Shown: one piece after another, positions 36,701 through 47,295 of the stretch
Layout of the letters: every line of letters begins with the position of its first letter
Position numbering within the stretch: the stretch's first letter is position 1
Position numbers and translations under genes: made by a program
Notes under the pieces: model-generated
What the model was told of the DNA's origin: nothing
Seen by the model: only the letters and a program-made list of their open reading frames with translations
Databases searched by the model: none
NCBI GenBank assembly: GCA_036346275.1
Contig: CM070713.1
Coordinates: forward strand, 55,857,567-55,921,566
Origin: Otatea glauca
Taxonomy: Eukaryota > Streptophyta > Magnoliopsida > Poales > Poaceae
Direction: 5' to 3'
DNA length: 64,000 nt

Positions 36701-37148
36701 GGATTTGGACAAACCGAATATTTTGCTGATAGTGGATTGGACTGAGGGCCTCGCTGCAGCACTTCTAGACCCCAAACCTGGGGACAAACCTTGGATCCTA
36801 GGGTAAGTCTCTTCTTTGGAGGCCATTATGGACATCTTGAGCTGCTCCTGTTCGGTACGGTACTTAGTGGCCAAGGCAACCCAGTCATCGCAAGCCTCCT
36901 CCTTACGGAGGCGCACCGCCTCCTTCTCCTTCTTCTTCTCACGACCTCGGTGGAAGTCCGTGAGCATGGTCTGCCTAACCACTTTAGGCATGCTAGGGCA
37001 GGATCTCACATTACCAGAGCAGCCAGCCAGATGTTTCCTTCAGACGGGTCGCCCCTCCACCCTTCATAACATAGGTACAATAGTTGCAGTTTGACCCCTG
37101 GCCGATGCGCTCCCCATGCTCCCAGATGTTATCCATACGATCTGCCAT
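33790..37148 (-). pseudogene. hAT transposase, BED-DUF659-dimerisation type (degraded)
   Basis: The start MADRMDNIWEHGERIGQG leads into a BED finger (CNYC ... then HLAGC). One extra base between the two pairs (near 37040) breaks the frame. Next is a charged coiled segment, VRQTMLTDFHRGREKKKEKE (37009-36497). DUF659 follows with scattered stops (36430-35790; IWQPCLAHYTVNLMLKYMCD). Further exons lie at 35792-35469 (EWSVLVVEPLYRMLRFVDQN) and 35398-35165. The C-terminal hAT dimerisation domain is at 35113-34907 (SSSDCERNWSTFALVHMQLR, NRLNYAKLQQLMFVHYN). A Ser/Asp-rich tail ends near 33790 (WLPRDMTWEEYKQQHQ). Introns appear retained. Not functional as it stands. Confidence 0.88.
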
Positions 37149-37986
37149 TACGAGAACCTACAATGGAAGACAAAAGATGGCCAATGAATCAACAGTAAAA
37201 AAATTATTTGTCAGTACTAAATGCAAACTAGCCACTACCATCATCTTGAAGAAGTAAAATGAAATGCTTATTGCTCAAATGCTCGTACATCAAGCTAATT
37301 AAGGGAGCCTGTACCAACTGAGCTACGTGTGTTTGCTGTTACATTGTGTGTAGTAATCTTATTAACATATCATATACTACCGTATAACAGTATAATTGGT
37401 GTGATATAACTGCCCCATTGCTTGTTGAGTGCAATCTGCAATATATATGCATGGTTCATCGATCATTATGCCATGAACACATTATTTGCATTGCAAACTT
37501 GGAGTGGTGTCTATGCAAATAATAATGCCAGGATGCAATACTACACCAAATCCGGCCGCACTCGGCCTAGAACCAACCAAATCCGGCACATACAATCATT
37601 AATCCGGGCCAAAATGACAAAATCTCGGACAAATTTGATGAAATCTTGCCACAAAATACCAAAATCTCGTTACTTGCTGTCGGAGAAATCTCGGCTAGCC
37701 GAGCGAAATCTCAGAGAAAACCAGCAAAATTTCGGTGTATAGAGCCGAGATTGCACTTCTTCTTGACCGGATGGGCCCGAATCTGGCCGAAGCTTGGCCA
37801 GAGATGACCGGAGACCAGTGAGGATGAAAGGGAGAGCTCGTGGATGGACTTTGTTCCTTGTGGAGAGGAAAGTGAGTGAGCTCTGTCTGTGACTCGTGAA
37901 GTGAATGATTGAGTCTCCATTAAAATCAATATGACTGACATACATAAATGAATTAACTCCTCGGTACTAATACTCACCAGCACCTC

Positions 37987-38170
37987 TAGCTTAGTTGGAA
38001 AAGTGGAAGACTTGCAAACCTAAGATTCTATGTTCGAGCCACAGCCACAACACTTTTTTTGAAAGTTTTTTTGGCATTGTTGTGAGCTCACAGAAATTTA
38101 GAAAAAATGCTGATGTCTAGGATTTGAACCTGGCATCTCATGTAATTAAGCTCTCCACTGTACCAATTGG
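37987..38170. repeat. Two convergent tRNA-like (SINE-head) modules
   Basis: On the plus strand TAGCTTAGTTGG (37987-37998) matches a pol III A box, and TGTTCGAGCC (38031-38040) matches a B box, with tRNA spacing. On the minus strand CCAATTGGTA (38170-38161) resembles an A-box region, and GGTTCAAATCC (38130-38120) is a perfect B box. The two modules face each other about 80 bp apart. Neither folds as a clean tRNA by eye, so I call SINE-derived or tRNA-derived repeats, not tRNA genes. Confidence 0.55.
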
Positions 38171-38935
38171 ATAACAGAAAATTTTGGACAATGCTACTAT
38201 CATGATATCGGCAAATTTCAACAGAATGAAAAATGGTTCAAACCACATTAAAAATTTTTGAAAATTTTTGTGGATTTTCCTGAAGAATCACTAATGTTCC
38301 CATAAATTTTTTAGATTATGATCAAACTGACGTAATTTCTAAAAATTGTGGCAGTGCTACTACCCTGATAAAAGCCTTACCGTGCTACATGTACTGCTTC
38401 AATTGATTTGATTGAGCAAACAACAAAGGTTTATAATTTTTTGAACTTTTAAAGAAGGGTTTTGAGGTAATTATTAAGCTCTCATAAAAGTTTTGGATCC
38501 TGATCACACTCGAGCGAATTTATAAAATTATGATACTGTTAATGTCTTGTTTATGTTCCTTCTATTTTTCACTTTTTAAACATAACAAATGAAGTTCAAT
38601 TATTTTGAAAAAATTTCCATATGATTCTAGACTAAAAAAGATGGTACCACAAATGTTTTAGAGCATGATTAAGCATGTACAATTTTATAAAAATCTAAAA
38701 GTGTTTCTACCAAAATTATAAAACATCTCAAACATTTAGTTTTTCAACAAATTTTAATGGAAGATGACATTCTTATGGGTCATTGGGCCAAATCCGGTAA
38801 AACAACCCCAAATCTTCTGATAATACTGTAGCAATTTGAACTTATTCCAAACTTTTTTATATGGCCAGGATTTTGAATCTCGTCCCCGGCTGAAATCCGA
38901 GATCTCACCGAGATTTCAGTGAAATTTTTAACTTT
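38171..38935. repeat. hAT-like subterminal repeats, second block
   Basis: Contains AATGAAAAATGGTTCAAACC, GTGCTACTACCCTGATAAAAG, AACTTTTAAAGAAGGGT and ATAACAAATGAAGTTCAA. These occur in the same order and orientation at 28970-29500. It ends with a GAATCTCG...CCGAGATTTCAG cluster. The direct orientation argues that the two blocks are not simply the two ends of one element. Confidence 0.55.
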
Positions 38936-39142
38936 GTCTCGATCGGCTCTTCCTTGGTCCTCGTTTCAATCGTTAATTTCCCCAACGCACAGAGCGAGCT
39001 CAGTGTCTCCCCCCAGAACCCGAAGGTAAGCAAGAGAAATCCGATATCTTGGATGTGTGGTGCTTGAGAGGAAGCGCCTAAGCCAAGTCACAGGGGCATG
39101 GTTTGCAACTAATTGACACTACCAACAACAAGATTACAAAGC

Positions 39143-39370
39143 AGACTAAACTTAGAAATGAGGGGTTTCGTTTTCAGTGCCTCGAAATTGCTGGGAGAGA
39201 TTCCGCTTCATTGTCGGCAACCTTGAACCACTCCTCGCCGTAGGTCTTGAGGCCGACCTCGACGGTGGTGGCGCTGGCGTCGAGGCTGTTCTTGACATGC
39301 ATATTCGGTGCACCACCGACTTGCCGATTGGCTTTATCACAGGCGAGGAGTCTCCCCGCCCTCCTCCCAT
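39143..39370 (-). pseudogene. PMS1: PMS1 relic: first exon(s), ATPase motif deleted
   Basis: The start MGGGRGDSSPVIKPIGKSVV HRIC is as in plant PMS1. About 45 bp that should encode the stretch up to the 'ELVE' of the GHKL ATPase motif is missing, and the frame jumps to NSLDASATTVEVGLKTYGEE then WFKVADN. A further frame change gives SGISPSNFEAL. The catalytic glutamate of 'ELVENSLDAG' is gone, so even if expressed this copy could not bind or hydrolyse ATP. The start ATG at 39370 is preceded by a GGTTTTGTTGG-type leader. Confidence 0.9.
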
Positions 39371-40085
39371 CCAACAAAACCCTACCAAAGTTCGAGTTCG
39401 AAAGGGGGTTATCGGTTCCCCTCTTTCTCTCGTGTCTCGCCTCTATTGCGCGCTACTGTCAGCGATTCACCTCGTTGCTCCACATTGCCACCCCTCCCGG
39501 CTCCCGACTCCGGTGGGCCTAGATGTGGGCTTCACCAGTATTATAGGTATAGCCCAGCCCAGGCAGGCGACTTAAGGAAAATGTACTTTGTCCATATGGT
39601 AGACGACAAAATCCTTTTGGCCCAGCAGAAGGCCTTTCCGCAGCAAAATAAACATAAAAAATCATATTATGTCTAGCCCTTATTTCTATTATTCTTTTTA
39701 AGAGCTCCATTGCAAAAATTGGTGAGTTCATTGAGTATTGACTAGTAGGATGCCTGTGCGTTGCAACGAACCTCAAACTTTACACAAATAACAATATTTC
39801 CATTGAACACATAAAATAAACCAAAAAATTAAAAGAAGGCGAACCAACCAATTCATATCCACCATGGATGTGAAGAGGTAAATGTGAGAGGGCAACAACA
39901 AAGGTATTAGACCTTAAACCCGAAATAGCGTGACTTTGATCTTGAAGCCGAAGCAAACATGATAGAATATCAAAGAAAGAAATACTGATGGTCACTTTTC
40001 AATAATCAAAATCAAACAAGAACATATCTTTTTCTGGATAAACACTATTTATCTTATAAGCATGTTATTCCAGCTCGTGGCTTTA
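39371..40085. other. Upstream flank of PMS1 relic
   Basis: 39371-39560 is moderately GC-rich and probably the old PMS1 5' leader/promoter. 39560-40085 is AT-rich. A GCCTGTGCGTTGCAACG motif at 39750-39770 is a common grass repeat terminus; a relative (GTGCTCGTGCATTGCTACGG) is at 46300-46320. No gene recognised. Confidence 0.5.
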
Positions 40086-40091
40086 GATGGC

Positions 40092-41364
40092 TCAACACCT
40101 CCCACATCGGTCATTACACATGCTTGATGAGCTAGGAGTAATTATATTATCAGATAGCAAGTCACAACTGATTGAAATATTGCGAGAAGAAATATTGTCA
40201 GATTTTCTGCCTTGCATTTCATTATCTATTTCTAGCTCACAATATTTGTTGAGTAATTCATCATGATCTTTAACAAGTTGCATGTGAGTGATTTTCAAAG
40301 AATCATGAGAGACAGTAAGACAAGCATGATCAGTATTTAAAATAGAATGAGCATGTGAAAGTTTTTCATGTTCTTTTATGAGCTCATTTTGATTAATTTT
40401 TAGCATGTCATACTTTTCATGCAAGACCTTAATGTCAGATTCAAGAGTTTCAGCTTTAGCAGTAAGCACATCATTCTTAATTAGTAAGCTAGAAGCATTT
40501 TTCTTAAGAGCTTTATCTTTAGCTGTTTTGATGTATAAAACATCATTAAGCTCTTTAATGATCTCTACTAGCTCTTCATAAGAGGGAGAGTCATTTACCT
40601 TCTCTTCATCGTTTCTGGCCATGAGGCATAGAGGTAGAGAGGGTGAGGGTGGTGTGGACTCATCCAGAGCAAGCCCTGCTAGTCCTTTGGACCTTGGCTC
40701 TTCTTCATCAGTGACCCATTCACCAATGTGTGCCTAAGGTAAGCTCATGAGCTGAAATCTTGCCCAGTAGCTCAGTGGGTGTGAGATTCTTCAGATTGCC
40801 ACTGTTTGACAGATAGGTGATCAGACTATGATATGCTCGTGATAAAACTCTGATCATTTTCCTGCACACTTCAACATCATCAACTTTAGTTCCTAGTCCT
40901 TTAAGCTCATTTACAATAGGATTTAATCTAGAGAACATATCATTTGCATTTTCATGAGAGAGCATTTTGAATTGATCAAATTTCTCTCTGACAACAAAAT
41001 ATTTTTCCTCTTTTACATCAGAGGTTCCCTCATGAATTTCTTGAAGAGTAGTCCAAATATCATAAGCAGTAGACAAATTGCTAACTCTATCAAAAACTTC
41101 AATGCTACGGCAAGAAAAGATAGAATTTCTAGCCTTAGCATCATATTGCAAATTTCTTATTTCTCCAGGAGTAGGTTCCGAGGATGAGGATTGTCCTTCA
41201 GGTATGACCCGTGGAGGCAAAGGTCTTTCTGTGACCCTCCACACATCATAGCTTACGGCTTTAAGATAGCACCTCATTCTAATTTTCCAATAGGCATAAT
41301 TTGTGCCATCAAAAATAGGAACCCTTCCTACACTTACTGTAGCTGACCCTATTCCCTCAGCCAT
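40092..41364 (-). pseudogene. Sirevirus gag with coiled-coil extension (zinc knuckle lost)
   Basis: The gag core starts MAEGIGSATVSVGRVPIFDG, TNYAYWKIRMRCYL (UBN2-type) and runs to LTPTELLGKISAHELTLG at 40720. A frame change and stop follow, then VTDEEEPRSKGLAGLALDES in another frame, then a 176-codon open stretch (40622-40092) with the heptad-rich DVLTAKAETLESDIKVLHEK, YDMLK and HSILNTDHACLTVSHDSLKI. The CCHC zinc knuckle expected between the two parts is missing, indicating an internal deletion. Confidence 0.85.
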
Positions 41365-41400
41365 TTTAACCCAAGCTGTTAAGCTATAAAGGGTGACCTC

Positions 41401-41412
41401 GCTCTGATACCA
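41401..41412 (-). other. Sirevirus primer-binding site
   Basis: The minus strand reads TGGTATCAGAGC, complementary to the 3' end of initiator tRNA-Met, two bases from the LTR end TTACA (41415-41419 in complement). It fixes the LTR inner edge and the element orientation. Confidence 0.9.
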
Positions 41413-41414
41413 CT

Positions 41415-43225
41415 TGTAAGGATCAAGTTGGCCTAGAGGGGGGGTGAATAGGCAACAAAAAAAACTTTTAAAGTTATTCAAAAACTTTTCTCAATAAACG
41501 GATAGAAGCGGAAGCACTTAGTACAAAAGTTCAGCACAACACTTGAGTAAGCAAACTCTGTAAGAAAGGAAATTCGAATGAGAAACAATAAAAGAATAGA
41601 AACAGGGGAACTCAGGAATTTTTCACCGAGGTTCAGAGATCACTCCTACGTCCCCGTTAGAGCACTTCCTTAGAAATATTGCTCTACCAAACAGCCAATC
41701 TCAGTAGCTTTTGGTTTACCACTATCTTATCTCTTTCACTACTCCAGTGAGGTGAGTCTCAACCTTTCAGAGCAATGGTGGCCTTCCACAATCACTGTTG
41801 AACAGGTAGCACCAACAACTCCTCTAACCGTCTAGGAACAGCTTGTTCCAAGAGTAATAGACTATCCACAAGCCCTGTCTCTTGGTTCAGTAGCTAGACT
41901 CAACTAGATTTAGCTTGGAGCAAGTACTCTATAACTTCAGAATGATGTTTGTGATTTCACTGGGTTGAAGCTCAAAACTCTTTGATGGAATGAAGCTCAG
42001 AAATTCTAAAGATCAAAGAGTTGTATATGATTTGAATGATTTCAAGAATGTTTAGGATCTCAAAAGATGTGAATGTGCAAAGCTGTATTTGGTTGTGAAC
42101 ACAGGCATTCTATATATAGACCCTGAATAGAAATAACCGTTACACCTACTATTTGCCCGTTGGGGTTTGGTGGAGAAGATGGGGTAGGTCAACTGCTACT
42201 TTTGAGAAAGAATTTCGACTGAGTGTGAACCATAAGTCAAACTACACACATGCCGGACCGAAAATTTTGGTCCGGGGTACATGGTTTGAGAGGCAATGTT
42301 GAACTCAGAAAGACATGTTCACGCCGGACCGAAAAAATCGGTCCGTCATAAGAGTGAAGAGAGCAGAGGTTTACACTGGCAAGAAGAAGATTTGCGTCGG
42401 ACCAATAAAATCGGTCCGTCGTGCATATGTTTTGATTCAGCCAGGCAAGCTATGTTGACGCCGGACCGAAAAAGTTGGTTCGGCGTACACATGGATAGAT
42501 CTAACTTTGTACCAGCGAACAACGTTCGCGCCGGACCGAAAAAGTTGGTCCGGCGTAGAAGAGAAAATGACTAGTTTTATCAGAGTGAAGCAAGTTTGCG
42601 CAGGACCGAAAAAGTCGGTCCGGCGTACATGGAAATTTTAATCTGTAACAGACTTCATATTTCTGGTTAAAAATAAATTTTAACACAAACTAGAATTTTA
42701 TTTAGAGTGAATATATAACCTTATGTCGGACTATATTTTAAAAAGAATTCAGATTGGTCCGACGAAAAATAGTTATACTTGGTTAAAAAGAATCACAGAA
42801 GAACTCTTAACGCTGAACTGAAAAAGTCGGTCCGGCTGGAGTACTCTTGGTAAAGTTAATATTCAGCGCCGGACCGAAAATATTGGTCCGACGTACATGG
42901 TGTGCTCTCGGTTAGAAATTGAACCTTGATTTTTAGCGCCAGATTTCAAAGAAGTTTGGTTCAGAAGGAATTGTTTTGGCTGACAAGATAAAACTTTGGA
43001 TTTTAGAGAGAGGAGAACGAAAAGACCTATGCTCCAAGTAATCTTAGTGATTTTGCATATGAACCAAGACCATGCCTTATGAAAAATCCCTCTTAATAGT
43101 ACGGTTATTCTAGCTATGTGACTTGAATCAACTCCCAAGTCAAAGCTACAAATAAAAACCTTAGCCTTGTTCTTCAAAAATAGCATTTGTAAGCTTGTAC
43201 TAAGTATGCTTCTTGATCATCAACA
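41415..43225 (-). repeat. Sirevirus 5' LTR (1.8 kb) with palindrome array
   Basis: In minus sense it starts TGTTGATGATCAAGAAGCAT and ends CACCCCCCCTCTAGGCCAAC TTGATCCTTACA. Between 42247 and 42900 there are about nine near-palindromes of the form CGGACCGAAAAA(G/A)T(C/T)GGTCCG, spaced roughly 50-100 bp. Conserved palindromic repeats in the LTR are known for Sireviruses; the exact motif here differs from the 'CCGGAC...GTCCGG' form I know. Confidence 0.85.
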
Positions 43226-45189
43226 CCAAAACCTACAAAATAAGTATAATAAAAAGAATAGGGGGCCTAGATGCTCTCAGTAATGAGATTACATACGATG
43301 CTCAACTACGTGCATTCGCAATAGTAAGTTCCTAATTATATCGCAAAAGCTATACTGTGTTCCCAAATCCAAACTAATAAAAGATTTACCATTGTTTTCC
43401 TTTTTCTCATCAACCAGTTCGCACCTGGTGTTCCAAATTCTAAAGTAGTGGATAGAAGAAAGCCATACAGACCAACAAAATACCATCTAACACTTCTATT
43501 TTTGATTTTCTCTAATTTTGCAATCCCTACAAGACAAATACCAGCAGAACCAGGCTCATTGCAAAACGGCATGCGGCAGCGGATGGCCATTGATCGGCAA
43601 AAATCCCCTGCTGAGGTGGGCTTGATTTTGGCCACCCGAGCGACCACACCACCCCCGTCGTGTTGTTCCACACCACCCCAAATCTCACATGGACAAATCT
43701 TGAAACTCACGTCCTCTTCAATCCAATCCCTCATGGTTTCCCCTTTCAAAACTAACCTAATTCCCAAATCCCCCATCCAAAAAAAAACGACAATCTCTCG
43801 ATGAATCGCGTTCCCGACAAGCTAATCCATTTCGGTGCAGCAAAAATTAGGGAGGATATGTAGGCAGGTGGAGAGGCGAGGGGAGGGGTACGTACGACTA
43901 GATCTTGTCAATGTGGACCTCGACGCCGTCGTTGGCGAGGACGAACATCTCGCCGTAGAAGGGCAGTGACAGCGAAGGAGGGAAGAGTAGGGCTGGTGCG
44001 CTTGTGAAATGGAGAATGGGATGGCCGTGCATGGAGGTGAGGTGGTGGTGGCGGGGGAGGGAAGAGCGGGGGCAGAGAGGAGGATGTATCCGGACGGGCT
44101 CACCTTGATCTGGCCAGTGAAAGCGGCAATGGGGAAGAAGACGGCTGTGTGCAAAGCTAAGGCGGCGACGACGACGAGGAAGGGAAGAGTGGGGGGTGGG
44201 TTCGCTTATGGGATGAAGAGGTGGGGAGAGCATCAACGCGTTGGTTTCTTAGAGAGGAGAAGAAAATTGTCTTCATGACATAATCAGGAACGTGAGGCAA
44301 TGGGTATTGGGTAACCATCTGCGGAGAGAAAAACGTGTGTGGGCAAGTGTGAAGAACGAACGTATCAGCACCAACTTCTAATTAGAAGTAGTAGAGACTT
44401 ATAATAAGAGGATCCTCTATTTAATTGTGCAGAATTTATTAAAAGCTTCTCCGTTTGCTACTTTAGGCACTAGGTTATGTTTGGTTTGATATCAAATTCA
44501 CCTCATCCTTACCGAAAATTTAAGAGAGAAGAGAATATTGTGAAAATTTGGTAGCAAACCAAATGCTTATGAAATGTGTCAATGGTACCAAATTTTGATA
44601 GAACTAACATTTGCAACAATCAGCATCAAACTAGACTAGGCAAGATTGGTCCAAATTCAAATGGAACTGTTCTGCAAATATGGTACGCGGACATAACTTT
44701 AAAGCAACCAATAAAACGCTAAGTGTTTTGTAACAAAGATAACAAAGGATTATTTTTTAATAAATTACCAAAAAAACCACATGTTATATGATATTTTTTT
44801 AGATACAAGGACGCACACCACCACACTCACACACACGTTTAAATAATTGGAGACGTAAAGACCTCCTGTATTGTCTTACTGAACACGCACCTGCGCGTGT
44901 TATATGATATTGCCTACAAAAAATATAGGTTTCTTGACTCGTGGCATGTAACCGTAGTTTTTTTGTCTAGAAGATTCTTAAAACCCACCCTAACCAAACT
45001 CAGTTGAGTTATGCCACTTTGTCCACCTTACCTATCCACCTTGGCAATTGGCATGCTGATGAGTGATGAAGAGCACAACATGGCGTTGCAGGTGGAGCTA
45101 TCTTGTCAGCTCTTTGTCATGTCTTTCTCAAGACCTAGAAGTGTGAATCCGAGATATGACTAGCCAGGTGCAATCTGTGGGATTGGACT
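43226..45189. other. Region with an unassigned GC-rich ORF and AT-rich repeats
   Basis: 43226-43890 is AT-rich to neutral, with a 146-codon minus frame (43776-43336) of no recognised family. 43898-44236 is GC-rich (separate entry). 44460-45180 is AT-rich; 44475-44760 (TTATGTTTGGTTTGATATC ...) looks like a non-autonomous DNA element without resolved ends, and 44815-44845 holds a CA-rich run (CACACTCACACACACG). Confidence 0.4.
43898..44236 (-). CDS. Unassigned GC-rich open frame, possible gene fragment
   Basis: A 112-codon frame ending SLPFYGEMFVLANDGVEVHI DKI* (stop near 43898). In another frame a hydrophobic stretch, LPFLVVVAALALHTAVFFPI AAFTGQIK (44190-44110), is followed by a possible GTGAGC donor, which could be a signal-anchor exon. 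The composition (GC-rich, codon-like) differs from the flanks, so a real but partial gene is possible. I do not recognise the family and no function is offered. It could also be spurious. Confidence 0.25.
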   Translation of the reverse strand: MMLSPPLHPISEPTPHSSLPRRRRRLSFAHSRLLPHCRFHWPDQGEPVRIHPPLCPRSSLPRHHHLTSMHGHPILHFTSAPALLFPPSLSLPFYGEMFVLANDGVEVHIDKI

Positions 45190-47295
45190 CAGCCGATAGT
45201 TGACACTATCTCCGTACAAAATACGATAGACGCCCCATGATCCGGCATTCCGGCCCACCGGATTTTTGGCAATGCCGCGTAGAAACGCAGACAGCCGGAA
45301 AAGCGCAACCCAAATTCGCTACGACCAAAGAACGTGACGAACCCAAGCACGAACGAAACGTGACGCCGCCGTCGCCACTCGTGCGGTCGTGTCGTGTGCC
45401 TCCGCCGCGCGTTCCCGCTCGGCAAGGTTCGCTGGCCCGGCCAGTCAGGTGGACCCGCACCCGCATGGATTGGAGTTGGAGGCACGCACGGCGGCCATCT
45501 GACCGAGGTTTGACCTCGCGGCCGCCGCAAACGTGCCATTCTTGCTTATGGATTTGCTCGTTTTGCACCTTACGGTTGTAGCTTTTCGCGGCGCTGCCCT
45601 CCGCAGGTTTCCTCGTCTTATCTTTCTTTCTTTTTTCCGATCCATTCCATCGTTATTTTTTCTAGCCTCGTGTGTTACCTTGTTTACAAATCTACCTCTA
45701 TTCCCAACCGTATAAACACGTGACAATCGACATGTGTCGCCGTAGGAGGTTTCACGGTGCGGGAGGGCTACATGTGACACGTATCGATATTTGAAGCTTC
45801 CGCGGTCAGAGATAAGGCTATTTTTTGCAATTACGTACGGAAAGAAGTCGGATTTGCAAATAAATTTTGCCATGAGGCTAGAAAAGGGATGATTTGGAAT
45901 GCCAAATGATCAAGGGAAAAGAATGGCTTGTTAACAAAATGCCTTGCTTTTGTCTCTTCTTTTTTATTCGGAAAGCAGGTAGGGAAAATGGTTACGCTAG
46001 CACAAAAACCAAAAAAATAAATGAGCATGCATGACAATCTCATAGCCATTAGATCTTATTGGCGTTGCTATTTGAGAGGAGCTTTATCATATTGTATGTT
46101 CATTGAAAAGATGATATATTAATAGTTTCACATTTTCAACTTTACTATTCGCAGAAAAAAATAATTTCGGTACATCAACAGACATTGCACTAAACTCACT
46201 TTGGCGTGTCGGTGTTGGAAGATGCTGAGCATGCATTGGCCCATCACGTGTAAACCTACTTAGATCACAAACCAAAGGCTTTTATATTGTACTAGTTCAG
46301 TGCTCGTGCATTGCTACGGAAAACAAAATTGATAACGAAACATAAAGGTCAAGCAATAGAAGAAAATGGTCGTGTGTTGCTACGAATAAAAAAAATCATG
46401 TTATCTAACACTTTGAGTTGGCTTATATCAAGTCACCGACTCCGTTGAAGTAACCAGCTGAACTCTGCCCAACCCGCATCGTGTCTTCTCCACTTTACTT
46501 GATCTACATTCCTCCTGGTCTACACACCTCCTCGACTCCATCGCCACGCCTGACTATGCTCTGCTCCGTGGTAGCCTTTGTCAGGCTTATCCCGCTATTC
46601 CTAGCCGGAATCATAAAAAAACTTGGGAATTACGAAAAAAAATCATATTTGATGATAACGTTTTACTATATATATCACCTTCTTTTCATAATCAGGTGGT
46701 AGACAGATCGGAGAACCGTAGAGGGGTCAGAAAGGGAACCTTGCCGAGGACGAGGAGCTGCAGCTGTGCATCGATTGGCTGGTGTCGCTCCATAGCCACC
46801 TTCCACGTGGGCACGACTATCGGTAGTTGTGCTTGCGCGCAGAACCACGAAATCCGACTGAATTGCCCTACGCGTGGAGAGAGTCGAAAGCTTCGCAAAC
46901 TCAGCTCGAAAATTTTTCAAATAGAAAGTTTCAAGTTGAAAATTTTCAAATAAAAAGTTTCGATTAAAAAACTTTCAGTTTAAAAAATTTCAGTTTAAAA
47001 ACTTTCAAAAACTGTTAAATAATAGAGAAGGATGAATGGGATAACGCTGAGTAAGAAAAAAGTGATAAAAGGAATGAAGTGTTGTTACTTATCATAACGA
47101 GTGGACATCCTAACCGCACCATCAAATTAGCTATTCCTGAAAATTTTTCCATTGCACTAATGCCTGTTCTTCTTTTCCAGAAATCATTCCATAGCGTTAT
47201 TAACACTTGGCCAAGAGCCTTACAAAAAGCAGCAATATTACCATCACCACCGTTACGACTTGCATGGCTAAACGAATCGTGCACCGTTGAAATTA
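45190..47295. other. Intergenic, no gene recognised
   Basis: 45230-45640 is GC-rich with open frames on both strands that match nothing I know. 45640-46480 is AT-rich, with a repeat-terminus-like GTGCTCGTGCATTGCTACGG near 46300. 46900-47020 is a low-complexity run of TTTCAGTTTAAAAA-type words. 47090-47250 has a minus-strand open frame (FSGIANLMVRLGCPLV) just beyond the protease relic; origin unclear. Confidence 0.4.

Larger units (their letters stand above)
33096..38935 (-). mobile_element. hAT (BED/DUF659 type) transposon relic
   Basis: A minus-strand transposase gene (33790-37148) is flanked by AT-rich DNA dense in AAAATCTCG/CGAGATTTC words (33160-33240, 37560-37740, 38870-38930), the clustered subterminal motifs of hAT elements. 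The outer limits are estimates: the left is set by the LTR-like insertion, the right by the last motif cluster before PMS1 exon 1 sequence. No 8-bp target duplication was found. It lies in an expanded PMS1 intron. Confidence 0.6.
40086..43225 (-). mobile_element. Sirevirus (copia) 5' fragment: LTR, primer site and gag
   Basis: In minus orientation this reads LTR (43225-41415), primer-binding site TGGTATCAGAGC (41412-41401), then gag (41364 down to 40092). Integrase, RT and the 3' LTR are absent; the element is cut off near 40086. No target duplication can be tested. The long gag followed by a coiled-coil extension is characteristic of Sireviruses. Confidence 0.88.

Noticed and set aside
37987..38040. 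Possible functional tRNA gene
   Set aside because: A and B boxes are present, but acceptor and anticodon stems do not pair convincingly by eye; treated as tRNA-derived repeat.
39160..39600. Plus-strand gene over 39177-39676
   Set aside because: Antisense to PMS1 exon 1, where the MutL N-terminal sequence is unmistakable on the minus strand.
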